DNA of 34,009 nt, taken from the NCBI GenBank assembly GCA_938002605.1, contig CALLAF010000037.1, positions 1 to 34,009 of the forward strand, read 5' to 3'. The position numbers and the translations under genes were made by a program. Of this stretch, positions 1-8,157 are shown one piece after another; positions within the stretch are counted from its first letter, which is position 1, and every line of letters starts with the position of its first letter. This DNA is from an uncultured Paracoccaceae bacterium. Lineage in GTDB: Bacteria; Pseudomonadota; Alphaproteobacteria; Rhodobacterales; Rhodobacteraceae. The notes below the pieces were generated by a model. The model made no database searches, had not been told where the DNA came from, and worked only from the letters and a program-made list of their open reading frames with translations.

Positions 1-1249
1 GATCCTCAATCTCATCCCGGAAATTCCGAATAAGCCCCTGGATCGGCCACGCGGCCGCATCGCCAAGCGCACAGATCGTGTGGCCCTCGACCTGCTTGGT
101 CACGTCCAGCAGCATGTCGATCTCCTCGACCTCCGCCTCGCCGCGTACCAGACGGTCCATCACGCGCATCATCCAGCCCGTGCCTTCGCGGCACGGCGTG
201 CACTGACCACAGGACTCGTGCTTGTAGAACTTGGACAGCCGCCAGATCGCCTTGATGATATCCGTGCTCTGATCCATCACGATCACCGCCGCCGTGCCCA
301 GACCCGACTGCAGATCATTCCGCAGATAGTCGAAGTCCATGATGGCGTCTTTCATCTTCTCCCCGCGCACACAGGGAACGGACGAGCCACCGGGGATTAC
401 GGCCTTGAGGTTGTCCCAGCCGCCGCGAATACCGCCGCAATGCTTTTCGATCAGTTCTTCAAAGCTGATCGACATCGCCTCTTCCACGACACAGGGGTGG
501 TTCACATGGCCCGAGATCGCAAACAGTTTGGTGCCCGCATTGTTCGGACGGCCAAAGCCCGAGAACCACGACGCCCCGCGCCGCAGGATCGTCGGCACAA
601 CGGCGATGGATTCCACGTTGTTCACAGTGGTCGGACAGCCATACAGGCCCGCACCGGCAGGGAATGGCGGCTTCATGCGCGGCATGCCTTTTTTGCCCTC
701 AAGCGATTCCAGCAGTGCCGTTTCTTCGCCGCAGATATAGGCCCCTGCCCCGTGGTGCAGGTAAATCTCGAAATCCCAGCCGGACCCGGCAGCGTTCTTG
801 CCCACGAGCCCTGCGTCATAGGCTTCGTCAATTGCGGCTTGCAACGCTTCCTTCTCGCGGATGTACTCACCGCGAATATAGATGTAGCAGGCGTTCGCAT
901 TCATCGCAAAAGAGGCGATCAAGCACCCTTCGACCAGCGTGTGCGGATCGTGGCGCATAATTTCGCGGTCTTTGCATGTGCCGGGCTCAGATTCATCGGC
1001 ATTCACAACAAGGTAAGACGGACGCCCGTCGCTTTCTTTGGGCATGAACGACCATTTCAGACCCGTCGGGAAGCCCGCACCACCCCGGCCACGCAGGCCA
1101 GAGGCTTTCATCTCGTTCACGATCCAATCGCGCCCTTTTTTGATGATATCGGCGGTACCATCCCAATGACCACGTGCTTGTGCGCCTGCCAAGGTACGGT
1201 CGTGCATACCATATAGGTTGGTGAAAATACGGTCTTCGTCTTTGAGCAT
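1..1249 (-). CDS. nuoF: NADH-quinone oxidoreductase subunit F (NuoF), C-terminus cut by window edge
   Basis: NuoF is the 51-kDa-type subunit of complex I. It binds NADH and FMN and carries the N3 [4Fe-4S] cluster at the tip of the peripheral arm in the cytoplasm. Reading from ATG at 1249, the glycine-rich nucleotide loop [10 protein letters not shown] is at residues 54-63. The cluster ligands are in SCGQCTPC (C347, C350, C353), and C393 is in HTICALGD. The frame is open to the left edge and ends in [10 protein letters not shown], so about 416 of some 430 residues are present. The ATG overlaps the stop of the preceding small membrane gene by one base (TGATG), which suggests translational coupling. 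It is the last gene visible in the minus-strand nuo cluster. The identification is secure. Confidence 0.97.
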   Translation of the reverse strand, partial: MLKDEDRIFTNLYGMHDRTLAGAQARGHWDGTADIIKKGRDWIVNEMKASGLRGRGGAGFPTGLKWSFMPKESDGRPSYLVVNADESEPGTCKDREIMRHDPHTLVEGCLIASFAMNANACYIYIRGEYIREKEALQAAIDEAYDAGLVGKNAAGSGWDFEIYLHHGAGAYICGEETALLESLEGKKGMPRMKPPFPAGAGLYGCPTTVNNVESIAVVPTILRRGASWFSGFGRPNNAGTKLFAISGHVNHPCVVEEAMSISFEELIEKHCGGIRGGWDNLKAVIPGGSSVPCVRGEKMKDAIMDFDYLRNDLQSGLGTAAVIVMDQSTDIIKAIWRLSKFYKHESCGQCTPCREGTGWMMRVMDRLVRGEAEVEEIDMLLDVTKQVEGHTICALGDAAAWPIQGLIRNFRDEIED

Positions 1250-1479
1250 CAGCTTTCGCCCTTGTCGTTCTGGCGTGTCCGCCAGAGTTGAAATGTCTGC
1301 CACAGCGCAAAGCCGAAACCAGCAAGCGCCGCAAGGTCAAATAACCCGCGCGTGCGCTGGGTCCAACCGAAATATGACCCTGCCCATGTCGCTACGATCC
1401 ATAAAACACCTGTTCCGGCAAGAATCAACGCGGCGCGTTGTCCTGACTTGGCTCGTTTGATGTCTAAATCGTTGCTCAT
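1249..1479 (-). CDS. small two-helix membrane protein in nuo cluster (DUF5337-like)
   Basis: This is a 76-residue protein with a charged N-terminus, two hydrophobic segments (about residues 15-37 and 46-63) and a polar, charged tail. It resembles the short DUF5337-type proteins that Rhodobacteraceae encode just before nuoF. That match is from memory of the family, not from a search. Its stop shares one base with the nuoF start (TGATG), so the two are probably translated in tandem. No catalytic motif is visible. It may help assemble complex I or sit beside it in the inner membrane, but only its location suggests this. A GC-rich hairpin (1489-1504) lies just upstream of the start, and no strong Shine-Dalgarno is visible. 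Confidence 0.8.
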   Translation of the reverse strand: MSNDLDIKRAKSGQRAALILAGTGVLWIVATWAGSYFGWTQRTRGLFDLAALAGFGFALWQTFQLWRTRQNDKGES

Positions 1480-1488
1480 CTGTGGAAC

Positions 1489-1504
1489 GGCGCCCTGCGG
1501 CGCC
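1489..1504 (-). other. GC-rich hairpin in the leader of the DUF5337-like gene
   Basis: Two copies of the self-complementary hexamer GGCGCC are separated by four bases. They can fold into a six-base-pair stem in the mRNA about 10 bases before the start codon at 1479. No T-run follows, so it is not a classical terminator. It could affect translation or mRNA processing between the HhH-protein gene and the nuoF pair. The function is inferred. Confidence 0.35.
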
Positions 1505-1530
1505 GCCTTTCGCGTGGTTTACACGGTGGT

Positions 1531-2196
1531 TTATCCCGCCGCTAGGGTCTTTGCCTGTTCTACCCATTTGTCACGCGTTGCACGACCCTTAAATCCGGGC
1601 AAATTCTCATCAACCCATTTTTGTTCCGCTGGACCCCAAGCCGCGATCTGATCAAAATGATAAAAACCCATGCCGTTCAGCATCTTTTCAAGCTTTGGAC
1701 CCACGCCTTTGATCTTCTTCAGATCATCGGCCCCACCTTCGCGGGCGGCATCCAAACCTGCGGGTTTTTCATCTGCGACTTCTGGCGCGTTTTTTTCCGC
1801 AGCTTCCGGCACCTCTGCTGGCGCCGGTTCGGGTTCGGGTTCCGTTTTGACCTCTGGCTCCGGTACTATTTCTGGTTCCGGAGACACTTCTGGCTCAGCT
1901 ACGGCTTCTGGCTCTGGCGCTGGATCAGGCGCGATTTGCGAAGTTGTTTCAGGGGCTGGTGTGGTTGGTGGCGCATCAGACTTGGGGCTTGTGGCGGCGG
2001 GTGCGTCTTCTCCAACAAGCGCATCAAGCACCCCCATCATCATCGCAAACAAAATCGCGGCAGCAACAATCAAGCCAATAAAAAACGCGCCGAAAAAACC
2101 AAGCTTACTAAAAATCAGTAGAAGAATCGCAAAAACGGCACCAATGCCGCCGGCAATAAACAGCATTCGCTGCGTAATTGGTTTGAGTTCATTCAT
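1531..2196 (-). CDS. membrane-anchored helix-hairpin-helix protein in nuo cluster
   Basis: This 221-residue protein has three parts. Two adjacent membrane segments (about residues 11-30 and 36-56) are followed by a Pro/Glu-rich linker with many PEPE-type repeats (about 66-145). A compact C-terminal domain (about 148-221) carries DDLKKIKGVGPKLE, a helix-hairpin-helix loop of the COG3743 type. That domain is closely related to the C-terminal tail of NuoE encoded next door: by hand alignment about 49 of 74 positions are identical. The start ATG at 2196 follows a GGGAG Shine-Dalgarno. The role is unknown. The shared domain and position suggest work connected with complex I, perhaps tethering or assembly. 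HhH domains usually bind nucleic acid, but this one is membrane-anchored and next to nuoE, so a redeployed protein-interaction role is equally possible. Confidence 0.85.
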   Translation of the reverse strand: MNELKPITQRMLFIAGGIGAVFAILLLIFSKLGFFGAFFIGLIVAAAILFAMMMGVLDALVGEDAPAATSPKSDAPPTTPAPETTSQIAPDPAPEPEAVAEPEVSPEPEIVPEPEVKTEPEPEPAPAEVPEAAEKNAPEVADEKPAGLDAAREGGADDLKKIKGVGPKLEKMLNGMGFYHFDQIAAWGPAEQKWVDENLPGFKGRATRDKWVEQAKTLAAG

Positions 2197-2274
2197 GGTG
2201 CAGACTCCCTTGGGTGATCAATTCACCAAACAATTACCCGCGTCAGCGGATTCACCTAGGGATTTTTGCGCAAA

Positions 2275-2300
2275 GGGCGATTTATCTCAGCAAATCGCCC
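2275..2300 (-). terminator. terminator-like hairpin downstream of nuoE
   Basis: A perfect 9-bp inverted repeat (GGGCGATTT / AAATCGCCC) with an 8-base loop lies 17 bases after the nuoE stop. Read on the minus strand it is followed by TTTGCGC and then a short A-run, not a long T-tract. It could therefore be a weak or partial terminator, or an mRNA-stabilising stem, between nuoE and the HhH-protein gene. The gap (2197-2316) is otherwise empty. Confidence 0.5.
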
Positions 2301-2316
2301 ATTTCCCGCGCAATCG

Positions 2317-3360
2317 TTACTTTTCTGCCAGTTCTTTGGCCTGTGCCATCCAATTGTCGCGGATGATCCGACCTTTGAATTTCAGGCGGCTATCAACCCA
2401 AGCAACCTGCGCATCTGTCCAATCAGCGATCTGATCAAAGTGCCAGAAACCGAGGTCGTTCAAAACGCCTTCCAGCTTTGGGCCAACGCCGCTGATTTTT
2501 TTCAAATCATCCGCACCTGTTTCGCGCGCGGCATCCAAGGTGAGCGGCTGTTCTTCGGCCACAGCATCAGCGGCTTCGGCCACAGCAGCCTTGGGCTTTG
2601 CGGCAGGCTTTGCTGCTTTTGGTTTCATGGCAGCCTTTGGTTTGGCGGCAGCATCTTTGACCCAAGGGGTCAACAACGGCACTTCCGTGCCGTCGATGCG
2701 TTTTACAGTGTCGCCGATTTCGACGGCCGCTTGAACGCTGGCGTTATATTTGGTTTTACCGCTGTCATAGTCGCGAAGGCTAGTCAGCCCCTTAAGCGGC
2801 TCTGCAGCGAAACGCCCATTTTGCGGGCCCGGAACAGGCACCTGCCCTGCGGCCAATTCATCGATAATTTCGCTCAGGCGGGCGGCGGTCAGGTCTTCGT
2901 AATAATCTTTGCCGATCTGCGCCATAGGCGCGTTCGCGCAAGATCCAAGGCATTCCACTTCTTCCCAAGAGAACTTGCCGTCGGCCGATACTTCATGCGC
3001 TTTCTCAGCGATCTTATTTTTACACACGCCGATCAAATCTTCGGCGCCACAAATCATGCATGACAACGTGCCGCAAACCTGAATATGGGCAATAGATCCA
3101 ACAGGCTGCAGCTGGAACATAAAGTAGAAAGAAGCCACCTCGAGCACGCGGATATAGGCCATGTCCAGCATCTGTGCGACATATTCAATCGCCGGGCGTG
3201 TCAGCCAGCCATGTTGCTCTTGCGCGCGCCAAAGCAGCGGAATCACAGCCGAGGCCTGGCGGCCTTCGGGGAATTTTTTCATCTGCGCTTCAGCCCATTT
3301 CTGGTTGTCTGGCGTGAATGCAAATGTTTCAGGCTGGTCGTGATATAGGCGGCGTAGCAT
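2317..3360 (-). CDS. nuoE: NADH-quinone oxidoreductase subunit E with C-terminal HhH extension
   Basis: NuoE is the 24-kDa-type complex I subunit that holds the N1a [2Fe-2S] cluster next to NuoF. The thioredoxin-like core covers about residues 1-175. Its cluster ligands are C96 and C101 (in VCGTLSC) and C137 and C141 (in ECLGSC). The protein has 347 residues, about twice the E. coli NuoE length. After the core come a segment of about 60 residues, an Ala/Lys/Pro-rich linker (about 235-265) and a helix-hairpin-helix domain (about 275-347, [14 protein letters not shown]) like the tail of the neighbouring 1531-2196 protein. Only a weak Shine-Dalgarno (GGGA) precedes the ATG at 3360. The core assignment is secure; the role of the extension is unknown. 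Confidence 0.95.
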   Translation of the reverse strand: MLRRLYHDQPETFAFTPDNQKWAEAQMKKFPEGRQASAVIPLLWRAQEQHGWLTRPAIEYVAQMLDMAYIRVLEVASFYFMFQLQPVGSIAHIQVCGTLSCMICGAEDLIGVCKNKIAEKAHEVSADGKFSWEEVECLGSCANAPMAQIGKDYYEDLTAARLSEIIDELAAGQVPVPGPQNGRFAAEPLKGLTSLRDYDSGKTKYNASVQAAVEIGDTVKRIDGTEVPLLTPWVKDAAAKPKAAMKPKAAKPAAKPKAAVAEAADAVAEEQPLTLDAARETGADDLKKISGVGPKLEGVLNDLGFWHFDQIADWTDAQVAWVDSRLKFKGRIIRDNWMAQAKELAEK

Positions 3361-3445
3361 TAGTGTATCCCAGTCATTACGGCGGCTGAAGTCATCAGCG
3401 AAAACAAGGTAGCGGGAACAGACCCGCCATGATTAATACGACCCA

Positions 3446-3787
3446 TCAAAGACAGTTCGCGGAAATGAGTTCAAACGACTGCTGGTCGGCAGCGATCTGC
3501 CCGCGCCCTTCAGCCCTAAGTTCGGTCATGATGCGCGCCAAATCCTCGCGCGACAGCGTTGCGTCAGTCAGAATGGTGGCCGAGTTGCTTTGGTTCACGA
3601 CACAGCCGTTTTGTTCAACCGTCGTCACAAACCTTTCCTTCGCAGAAAGCGGATTCACAATAGGTGCAGCGACGGGAACAGGTGCGGGTGCAGGCGCCAT
3701 ATTGGGACGAAAGTCAGGAATTTGAAACATCCCGCCCGAACAGGCAGAAAGCGTCACAAACGAAAGACCGATCAAAGAACGTTTCAT
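3446..3787 (-). CDS. predicted lipoprotein between nuoD and nuoE
   Basis: This is a 113-residue protein with a short positively charged start, a hydrophobic stretch and the lipobox LSAC, so C16 would be the lipidated first residue of the mature form. A Pro/Ala-rich spacer (about 30-47) follows, then a soluble domain with two cysteines near its ends (in NGCVVN and SANCL) that could form a disulphide in the periplasm. A good GGAG Shine-Dalgarno lies before the ATG at 3787. It sits in line with the nuo genes, 85 bases ahead of nuoE. I do not recognise the family with certainty; Rhodobacteraceae nuo clusters often carry unassigned frames at this place. A periplasmic, lipid-anchored protein in a complex I cluster is unusual, and no function can be assigned. 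Confidence 0.8.
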   Translation of the reverse strand: MKRSLIGLSFVTLSACSGGMFQIPDFRPNMAPAPAPVPVAAPIVNPLSAKERFVTTVEQNGCVVNQSNSATILTDATLSREDLARIMTELRAEGRGQIAADQQSFELISANCL

Positions 3788-3808
3788 GTTTTCTTTTCTC
3801 CTGTGTTC

Positions 3809-3967
3809 CTAAAGCATACCGCGTATTAGCGTCGCCAAAAATACGGCCACCGCACCTGCCAATGCAGATTTCAAAACGCGGCTCCGCCCCTTAGCAACAA
3901 GACCACCCGCGATGCCGCCAACGGCACCCAGAATGAGCAGCCAAATATCAAGCGTGATCGACCCCAT
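3809..3967 (-). CDS. 52-residue membrane protein coupled to nuoD
   Basis: This short frame has two hydrophobic segments: about residues 6-25, rich in Gly (GAVGGIAGG), and about 35-48. A basic turn (KGRSR) separates them, giving a small helical hairpin. Its ATG at 3967 shares one base with the nuoD stop (TGATG), the same coupling seen between the DUF5337-like gene and nuoF. That arrangement, the hydrophobic pattern and the ordered spacing to the next gene (21 bases containing that gene's ribosome site) support it as real. It may be an accessory or assembly factor of complex I, judged only by position. Confidence 0.65.
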   Translation of the reverse strand: MGSITLDIWLLILGAVGGIAGGLVAKGRSRVLKSALAGAVAVFLATLIRGML

Positions 3968-5205
3968 CAGCGGTCGATCTCACCAAACACAACATCCATC
4001 GTCCCGATGATCGCCGCGACGTCAGCCAATTGGTGGCCGCCCGCGACGTGATCCATCGCTTGCAGGTGCAAGAAACCCGGCGCGCGCAGTTTTGCGCGAT
4101 ACGGTTTGTTGGACCCGTCAGCGACCAAGAACACGCCAAATTCGCCTTTTGGGGCTTCGACGGCGGCGTAGACTTCGCCAGCGGGAACATGAAACCCTTC
4201 GGTGTAAAGTTTGAAGTGATGGATCAGCGATTCCATAGATGTTTTCATCTCGCCGCGTGTCGGCGGGGTCATCTTACCGCGCGCCATCACGTCGCCTTTT
4301 TCGTGGCGTAGCTTTTCGCAGGCCTGACGGATGATTGATGTCGACTGACGCATTTCTTCCATGCGGCACAGGTAGCGGTCGTAGCAGTCACCGTTTTTGC
4401 CAACTGGAATTTGGAATTCAAATTCGTCGTAGCATTCATAGGGTTCTGCGCGGCGCAAATCCCATGCGAGGCCGGAACCACGCACCATAACGCCAGAGAA
4501 ACCCCATTCCTGGATGTCTTCTTCGGTGACAATACCGATGTCGGCGTTACGCTGTTTGAAAATCCGGTTTTCGGTCAGCAGGCCGTCGATGTCGGCAAGG
4601 ACCTTGGGGAACTCAACAGCCCAAGTGTCAATGTCTTCGATCAGTTGATCAGGCAGGTCCTGATGCACACCACCGGGGCGGAAATAGGCGGCGTGCAAAC
4701 GCGCGCCACAGGCACGTTCATAGAAAACCATCAGCTTTTCACGTTCTTCAAACCCCCACAGCGGCGGGGTCAGCGCGCCAACGTCCATCGCTTGCGTGGT
4801 GACGTTCAGCAGGTGGTTCAGCACACGGCCGATTTCAGAATAAAGCACGCGGATCAGCGACGCGCGACGCGGCACTTCGGTGCCTGTCAGCTTTTCAATC
4901 GCCAGACACCAAGCGTGTTCTTGGTTCATCGGGGCCACATAATCCAACCGGTCGAAATACGGCAGGTTTTGCAGATAGGTGCGGCTTTCCATCAGCTTTT
5001 CTGTGCCACGGTGCAGCAGGCCAATATGCGGATCGCAGCGTTCCACGATCTCGCCGTCCAGCTCTAGCACCAGACGCAAAACACCGTGTGCCGCCGGGTG
5101 CTGCGGACCAAAGTTGATGTTAAAATTACGGATTTGCTGTTCGTCGGTGGCCGCGTCAGTTGAACCATCGTCATACGCGTTTGTGCGAATAGTACCGTCC
5201 ATCAT
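3967..5205 (-). CDS. nuoD: NADH-quinone oxidoreductase subunit D
   Basis: NuoD is the 49-kDa-type subunit of complex I, which lines the quinone pocket together with NuoB. The 412-residue protein contains the family signatures [11 protein letters not shown] (about residues 31-41) and HRGTEKL, and ends in VVFGEIDR. The size is normal for an unfused NuoD; nuoC is a separate gene here, as is usual in alphaproteobacteria. The ATG at 5205 lies one base after the nuoC stop and is preceded by GAGGAG at a spacing of about 10 bases, so the first of two tandem ATGs is preferred. The stop overlaps the start of the 52-aa membrane ORF. Confidence 0.97.
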   Translation of the reverse strand: MMDGTIRTNAYDDGSTDAATDEQQIRNFNINFGPQHPAAHGVLRLVLELDGEIVERCDPHIGLLHRGTEKLMESRTYLQNLPYFDRLDYVAPMNQEHAWCLAIEKLTGTEVPRRASLIRVLYSEIGRVLNHLLNVTTQAMDVGALTPPLWGFEEREKLMVFYERACGARLHAAYFRPGGVHQDLPDQLIEDIDTWAVEFPKVLADIDGLLTENRIFKQRNADIGIVTEEDIQEWGFSGVMVRGSGLAWDLRRAEPYECYDEFEFQIPVGKNGDCYDRYLCRMEEMRQSTSIIRQACEKLRHEKGDVMARGKMTPPTRGEMKTSMESLIHHFKLYTEGFHVPAGEVYAAVEAPKGEFGVFLVADGSNKPYRAKLRAPGFLHLQAMDHVAGGHQLADVAAIIGTMDVVFGEIDR

Positions 5206-5206
5206 C

Positions 5207-5815
5207 TTACTGCGCCTCCTCTTTTTTCTCGTCGCCGGGCAGGATGTATTGGGCCCCTTCCCATGGCGACATAAAGTCGAACTGGCGATATTCTTGAACC
5301 AGTTTTACCGGTTCATAGACAACGCGCTTTTGCACTTCGTCATAGCGCACTTCGGTATAGCCGGTTGTCGGGAAATCCTTGCGCAGCGGATAACCACGGA
5401 AACCGTAGTCGGTCAAAATGCGGCGCAAATCTGGGTGACCTGTAAACAAGATGCCAAACATGTCAAAGATTTCACGTTCAAACCAGTTTGCGCTGGGGTG
5501 CACAGGCAGGATCGACGGCATCATTTCGTCTTCGTTGATCTGAACGCGCAAACGGATGCGCTGGTTCTGATACATGCTCAGGAAATGGTAGATCACGTCA
5601 AACCGTTTTGCCCGGCTTGGGTAATCAACGGCGGTGATATCCACAAGGCTTGAGAATTTGCAGGCCTGATCGGTTTTCAAAAACTCGACAAAGGAGACAA
5701 GCGAGGACGGCGCAACCGTCACTGTCAGCTCATCATGCGTGACTTCCCAAGACAGGACGCAATCGTTGCGCTTAAGCTCAAGGTGGGTGCCAAGTTCGTT
5801 CAATGCTTCAGTCAT
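5207..5815 (-). CDS. nuoC: NADH-quinone oxidoreductase subunit C
   Basis: NuoC is the 30-kDa-type subunit, a scaffold of the peripheral arm with no cofactor. The 202-residue product carries the family motif [17 protein letters not shown] followed by [24 protein letters not shown]. The frame can be extended to a GTG at 5833. The ATG at 5815 is chosen because AAGGA sits five to seven bases before it and the longer form would put that site inside the coding sequence. nuoB ends 23 bases upstream and nuoD begins one base after the stop, so the three genes form a tight transcript. Confidence 0.96.
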   Translation of the reverse strand: MTEALNELGTHLELKRNDCVLSWEVTHDELTVTVAPSSLVSFVEFLKTDQACKFSSLVDITAVDYPSRAKRFDVIYHFLSMYQNQRIRLRVQINEDEMMPSILPVHPSANWFEREIFDMFGILFTGHPDLRRILTDYGFRGYPLRKDFPTTGYTEVRYDEVQKRVVYEPVKLVQEYRQFDFMSPWEGAQYILPGDEKKEEAQ

Positions 5816-5838
5816 AGTACTTCCTTTCGGCACGCGGC

Positions 5839-6393
<555 letters not shown>

Positions 6394-6431
6394 TTACCAT
6401 GCAGACCAAGGGCCTACCTTTTGCTAGTTAG

Positions 6432-6460
6432 GAACTACGCGCGGTGCCCTCTAAGGTCAA
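6432..6460 (-). promoter_or_regulatory. possible promoter for nuoB
   Basis: On the minus strand TTGACC (6455-6460) is followed after 17 bases by TAGTTC (6432-6437), about 60 bases ahead of the nuoB start. The -35 half is good and the -10 half is poor. It matters because a terminator-like hairpin lies between nuoA and this site, so nuoB onward would need its own start unless the terminator leaks. Confidence 0.3.
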
Positions 6461-6546
6461 GTCGGCACTATGCCTCAGTGGCAGCCAATCAGAGGTGTTT
6501 CGCACCTTCGCCGCAAATTTCCTACAATTACACCGGGGCCGCCAAC

Positions 6547-6576
6547 AAAAATGCCGGCTGCATGGGCAACCGGCAT
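6547..6576 (-). terminator. rho-independent-type terminator after nuoA
   Basis: On the minus strand ATGCCGG (6570-6576) pairs with CCGGCAT (6551-6557), and the stem extends inward through a G-T pair and TGC/GCA. A run of five T and then GTT follows directly. This is a textbook terminator shape, 27 bases after the nuoA stop and inside what is normally one operon. Confidence 0.7.
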
Positions 6577-6602
6577 CCCTAAAAATCAAATTCCAAGGTG
6601 GG

Positions 6603-6968
6603 TTATTCCCACTCAAGCGCACCTTTTTTCCACTCATAGGCAAAGCCAGCGGTCAAAACACCCAAGAACACCATCATCGACCAAAAGCCGACCATGCTAA
6701 TATCCTTAAAGGCCACAGCCCAAGGGAACAAAAATGCGACTTCGAGATCAAAAATAATGAACAGGATCGACACCAAATAGAAGCGCACGTCAAATTTCAT
6801 CCGTGCGTCATCAAATGCGTTAAACCCACATTCATAGGCAGATACTTTTTCCGGGTCCGGGTTGCGCACCGCAACGATCGCGGCCGCGAGAATCAAAATC
6901 AGCCCAAGCCCAATTGCCAGCCCGAGAAAAATCAAGATCGGCAGATATTCAACAAGCATTTCCTGCAT
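6603..6968 (-). CDS. nuoA: NADH-quinone oxidoreductase subunit A
   Basis: NuoA is the small ND3-type membrane subunit at the junction of the two complex I arms. The 121-residue protein has three hydrophobic segments and the conserved loop [21 protein letters not shown], whose cysteine belongs to the mobile loop near the quinone site. The frame is open upstream to 7040, but the ATG at 6968 is chosen: AGGAC precedes it at a suitable distance, and the shorter protein has the standard length and N-terminus. It is the first gene of the nuo cluster. A candidate promoter (7023-7051) and an 18-bp palindrome (6989-7006) lie in its leader. Confidence 0.96.
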   Translation of the reverse strand: MQEMLVEYLPILIFLGLAIGLGLILILAAAIVAVRNPDPEKVSAYECGFNAFDDARMKFDVRFYLVSILFIIFDLEVAFLFPWAVAFKDISMVGFWSMMVFLGVLTAGFAYEWKKGALEWE

Positions 6969-6988
6969 GGCGGGTCCTTTGTGGCACG

Positions 6989-7006
6989 GCGCGCTGATCA
7001 GCGCGC
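6989..7006 (-). other. perfect 18-bp palindrome in the nuoA leader
   Basis: GCGCGCTGA is followed immediately by its exact reverse complement. In RNA this would form a 7-bp GC-rich stem with a GATC loop, about 20 bases before the nuoA start codon and just after the expected transcription start. It may stabilise the nuo message or act as a protein-binding site. The role is inferred. Confidence 0.5.
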
Positions 7007-7022
7007 AATAATAGCTGTTCGT

Positions 7023-7051
7023 TGCATACCCCTGCCCCAAGCGCGGGTCAA
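7023..7051 (-). promoter_or_regulatory. candidate sigma70-type promoter of the nuo cluster
   Basis: On the minus strand TTGACC (7046-7051) and TATGCA (7023-7028) are separated by exactly 17 bases. They lie between the stop of the upstream membrane-protein gene and the nuoA ribosome site. The spacing and -35 match are good and the -10 is acceptable. It is the best promoter-like site before nuoA. Confidence 0.45.
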
Positions 7052-7088
7052 CAAGCTGCGTTTCGAAAATGGCGATGGGAAATGGAAA

Positions 7089-8021
7089 CTAGTCCAGCAC
7101 GGGCAGGCGCGGCGACAATACAACGCCCGCAATCGACAAGAGCGACACCGCATGCGCCAGACCATTCGCGCGCGATGGTCCATTTTCTGTCAGTTCAGCA
7201 ACTTCGACCAGATTATCCGTCTGCTGATCCGTCAACCAGAACATCGCATGCATGCCATAGGTGAAATCGCCGGGCATTTCTGTCACGCTTACGCGGCATC
7301 CGTCGGCCTTTGGCATAAACCGATGTGATGTCACTGTGACCGCGCCATTGGGCAGGACCAACATCGTTTCGTGGTTTTGTGGATCAGATGATAGAACCTT
7401 GGCGTCAAGCTTCACGACCAAAGGACGGCTAGGGTCGTCTGGGTCTGTCACATGTTCCGAAACAACCGCGACATCAAAGAAACCTTGCGCGTCCGCGGGG
7501 CCAGCCATCACACGCCCGCGCCGTGTTTCTGGGCGCAGCCCAAATTGCTGAGAGGCGAATGTGGTTGCAATCGGCACATCAAGATGTGTTGTAATGCGCA
7601 ACTCCGCAATAGGTCCCGCATAGACACAGATTTCTAGAAATCTGTGAAGCACGGTCACCAACGCAAGCGCGACAAGCACGACAAAGACCACCGAAAGCGT
7701 CAGCGCTGCCTGATAATGCGCTATAGCGGCGTAGCCTGCAATTTCGGGCAACACTGGTAAAACAACAATAAATACAGCGCCCACAACCGACAGGCTAAGC
7801 GTTTCAAGCGCCACATTGGGGAACAATACGACATGGCCCAAAACCAAAACCGCCATCGTCGTAAAAATACTGACAGCGCGCGTCGCGGGCAGCAATTCCG
7901 GAGACACCAATGCCGCAAAACCCAAAACAACAACGACCAACACGAAGGCAGCGACAATCAGACGGCGCAAGCGCGCGATCCGGTAAGTAGCTTGTGTCAA
8001 TGTTGGCCATGAAAACGACAT
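7089..8021 (-). CDS. polytopic membrane protein of unknown function with C-terminal soluble domain
   Basis: This is a 310-residue protein. The first half has about four strongly hydrophobic segments (from FVLVVVVLGFAALV through VFVVLVALALVTVL), then comes a soluble region of about 140 residues. A short hydrophobic stretch near the end (HAVSLLSIAGVVLS) may be another membrane helix. The soluble part alternates beta-like strands with polar turns and could be an SRPBCC-type fold, but that is a guess from pattern. The ATG at 8021 is chosen because AAGGAG lies seven bases before it; an ATG at 8084 is in frame but poorly served. It points toward nuoA with 120 bases between them. No function is assigned. 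Confidence 0.75.
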   Translation of the reverse strand: MSFSWPTLTQATYRIARLRRLIVAAFVLVVVVLGFAALVSPELLPATRAVSIFTTMAVLVLGHVVLFPNVALETLSLSVVGAVFIVVLPVLPEIAGYAAIAHYQAALTLSVVFVVLVALALVTVLHRFLEICVYAGPIAELRITTHLDVPIATTFASQQFGLRPETRRGRVMAGPADAQGFFDVAVVSEHVTDPDDPSRPLVVKLDAKVLSSDPQNHETMLVLPNGAVTVTSHRFMPKADGCRVSVTEMPGDFTYGMHAMFWLTDQQTDNLVEVAELTENGPSRANGLAHAVSLLSIAGVVLSPRLPVLD

Positions 8022-8053
8022 CGGAATCTCCTTGCCTCCAAAAGGCCCGTCGA

Positions 8054-8075
8054 TTCGGTCAGAATTGAGACCGAA
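8054..8075. promoter_or_regulatory. inverted repeat upstream of the membrane-protein gene
   Basis: TTCGGTC and GACCGAA face each other across eight bases, about 30 bases before the start at 8021. The site could be an operator or an mRNA stem in the leader. No known regulator site is matched. Confidence 0.3.
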
Positions 8076-8157
8076 ATCTGACATTTTGGCTCTGAAGACT
8101 CCGGCTCCAATGCTATCTTTGGCAGCTCAGATTACTTTTTCTACGGCCAAAACTCAG

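Noticed and set aside
80-1216. Long plus-strand open frame opposite nuoF
   Set aside because: It is the antisense shadow of nuoF, whose cluster-binding motifs and gene overlaps are clear; the plus frame has no recognisable domain.
1799-1960. Repetitive-looking tract considered as a tandem repeat or CRISPR-like array
   Set aside because: It encodes the Pro/Glu linker of the HhH protein; periodicity comes from PEPE-type codons and there are no spacers.
1670-2434. Ser/Gly/Ala-rich plus-strand frame
   Set aside because: Its low-complexity composition is the mirror of the Pro/Glu linker in the HhH protein, and it crosses the intergenic gap; no ribosome site or homology is apparent.
6428-6643. 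71-codon minus-strand frame in the nuoA-nuoB gap
   Set aside because: It overlaps the end of nuoA and passes through the terminator stem; its Cys/Arg-rich product looks random.
6444-7328. 294-codon plus-strand frame across nuoA
   Set aside because: It runs antisense to nuoA and into the upstream gene, and its product is a basic, low-likelihood protein.
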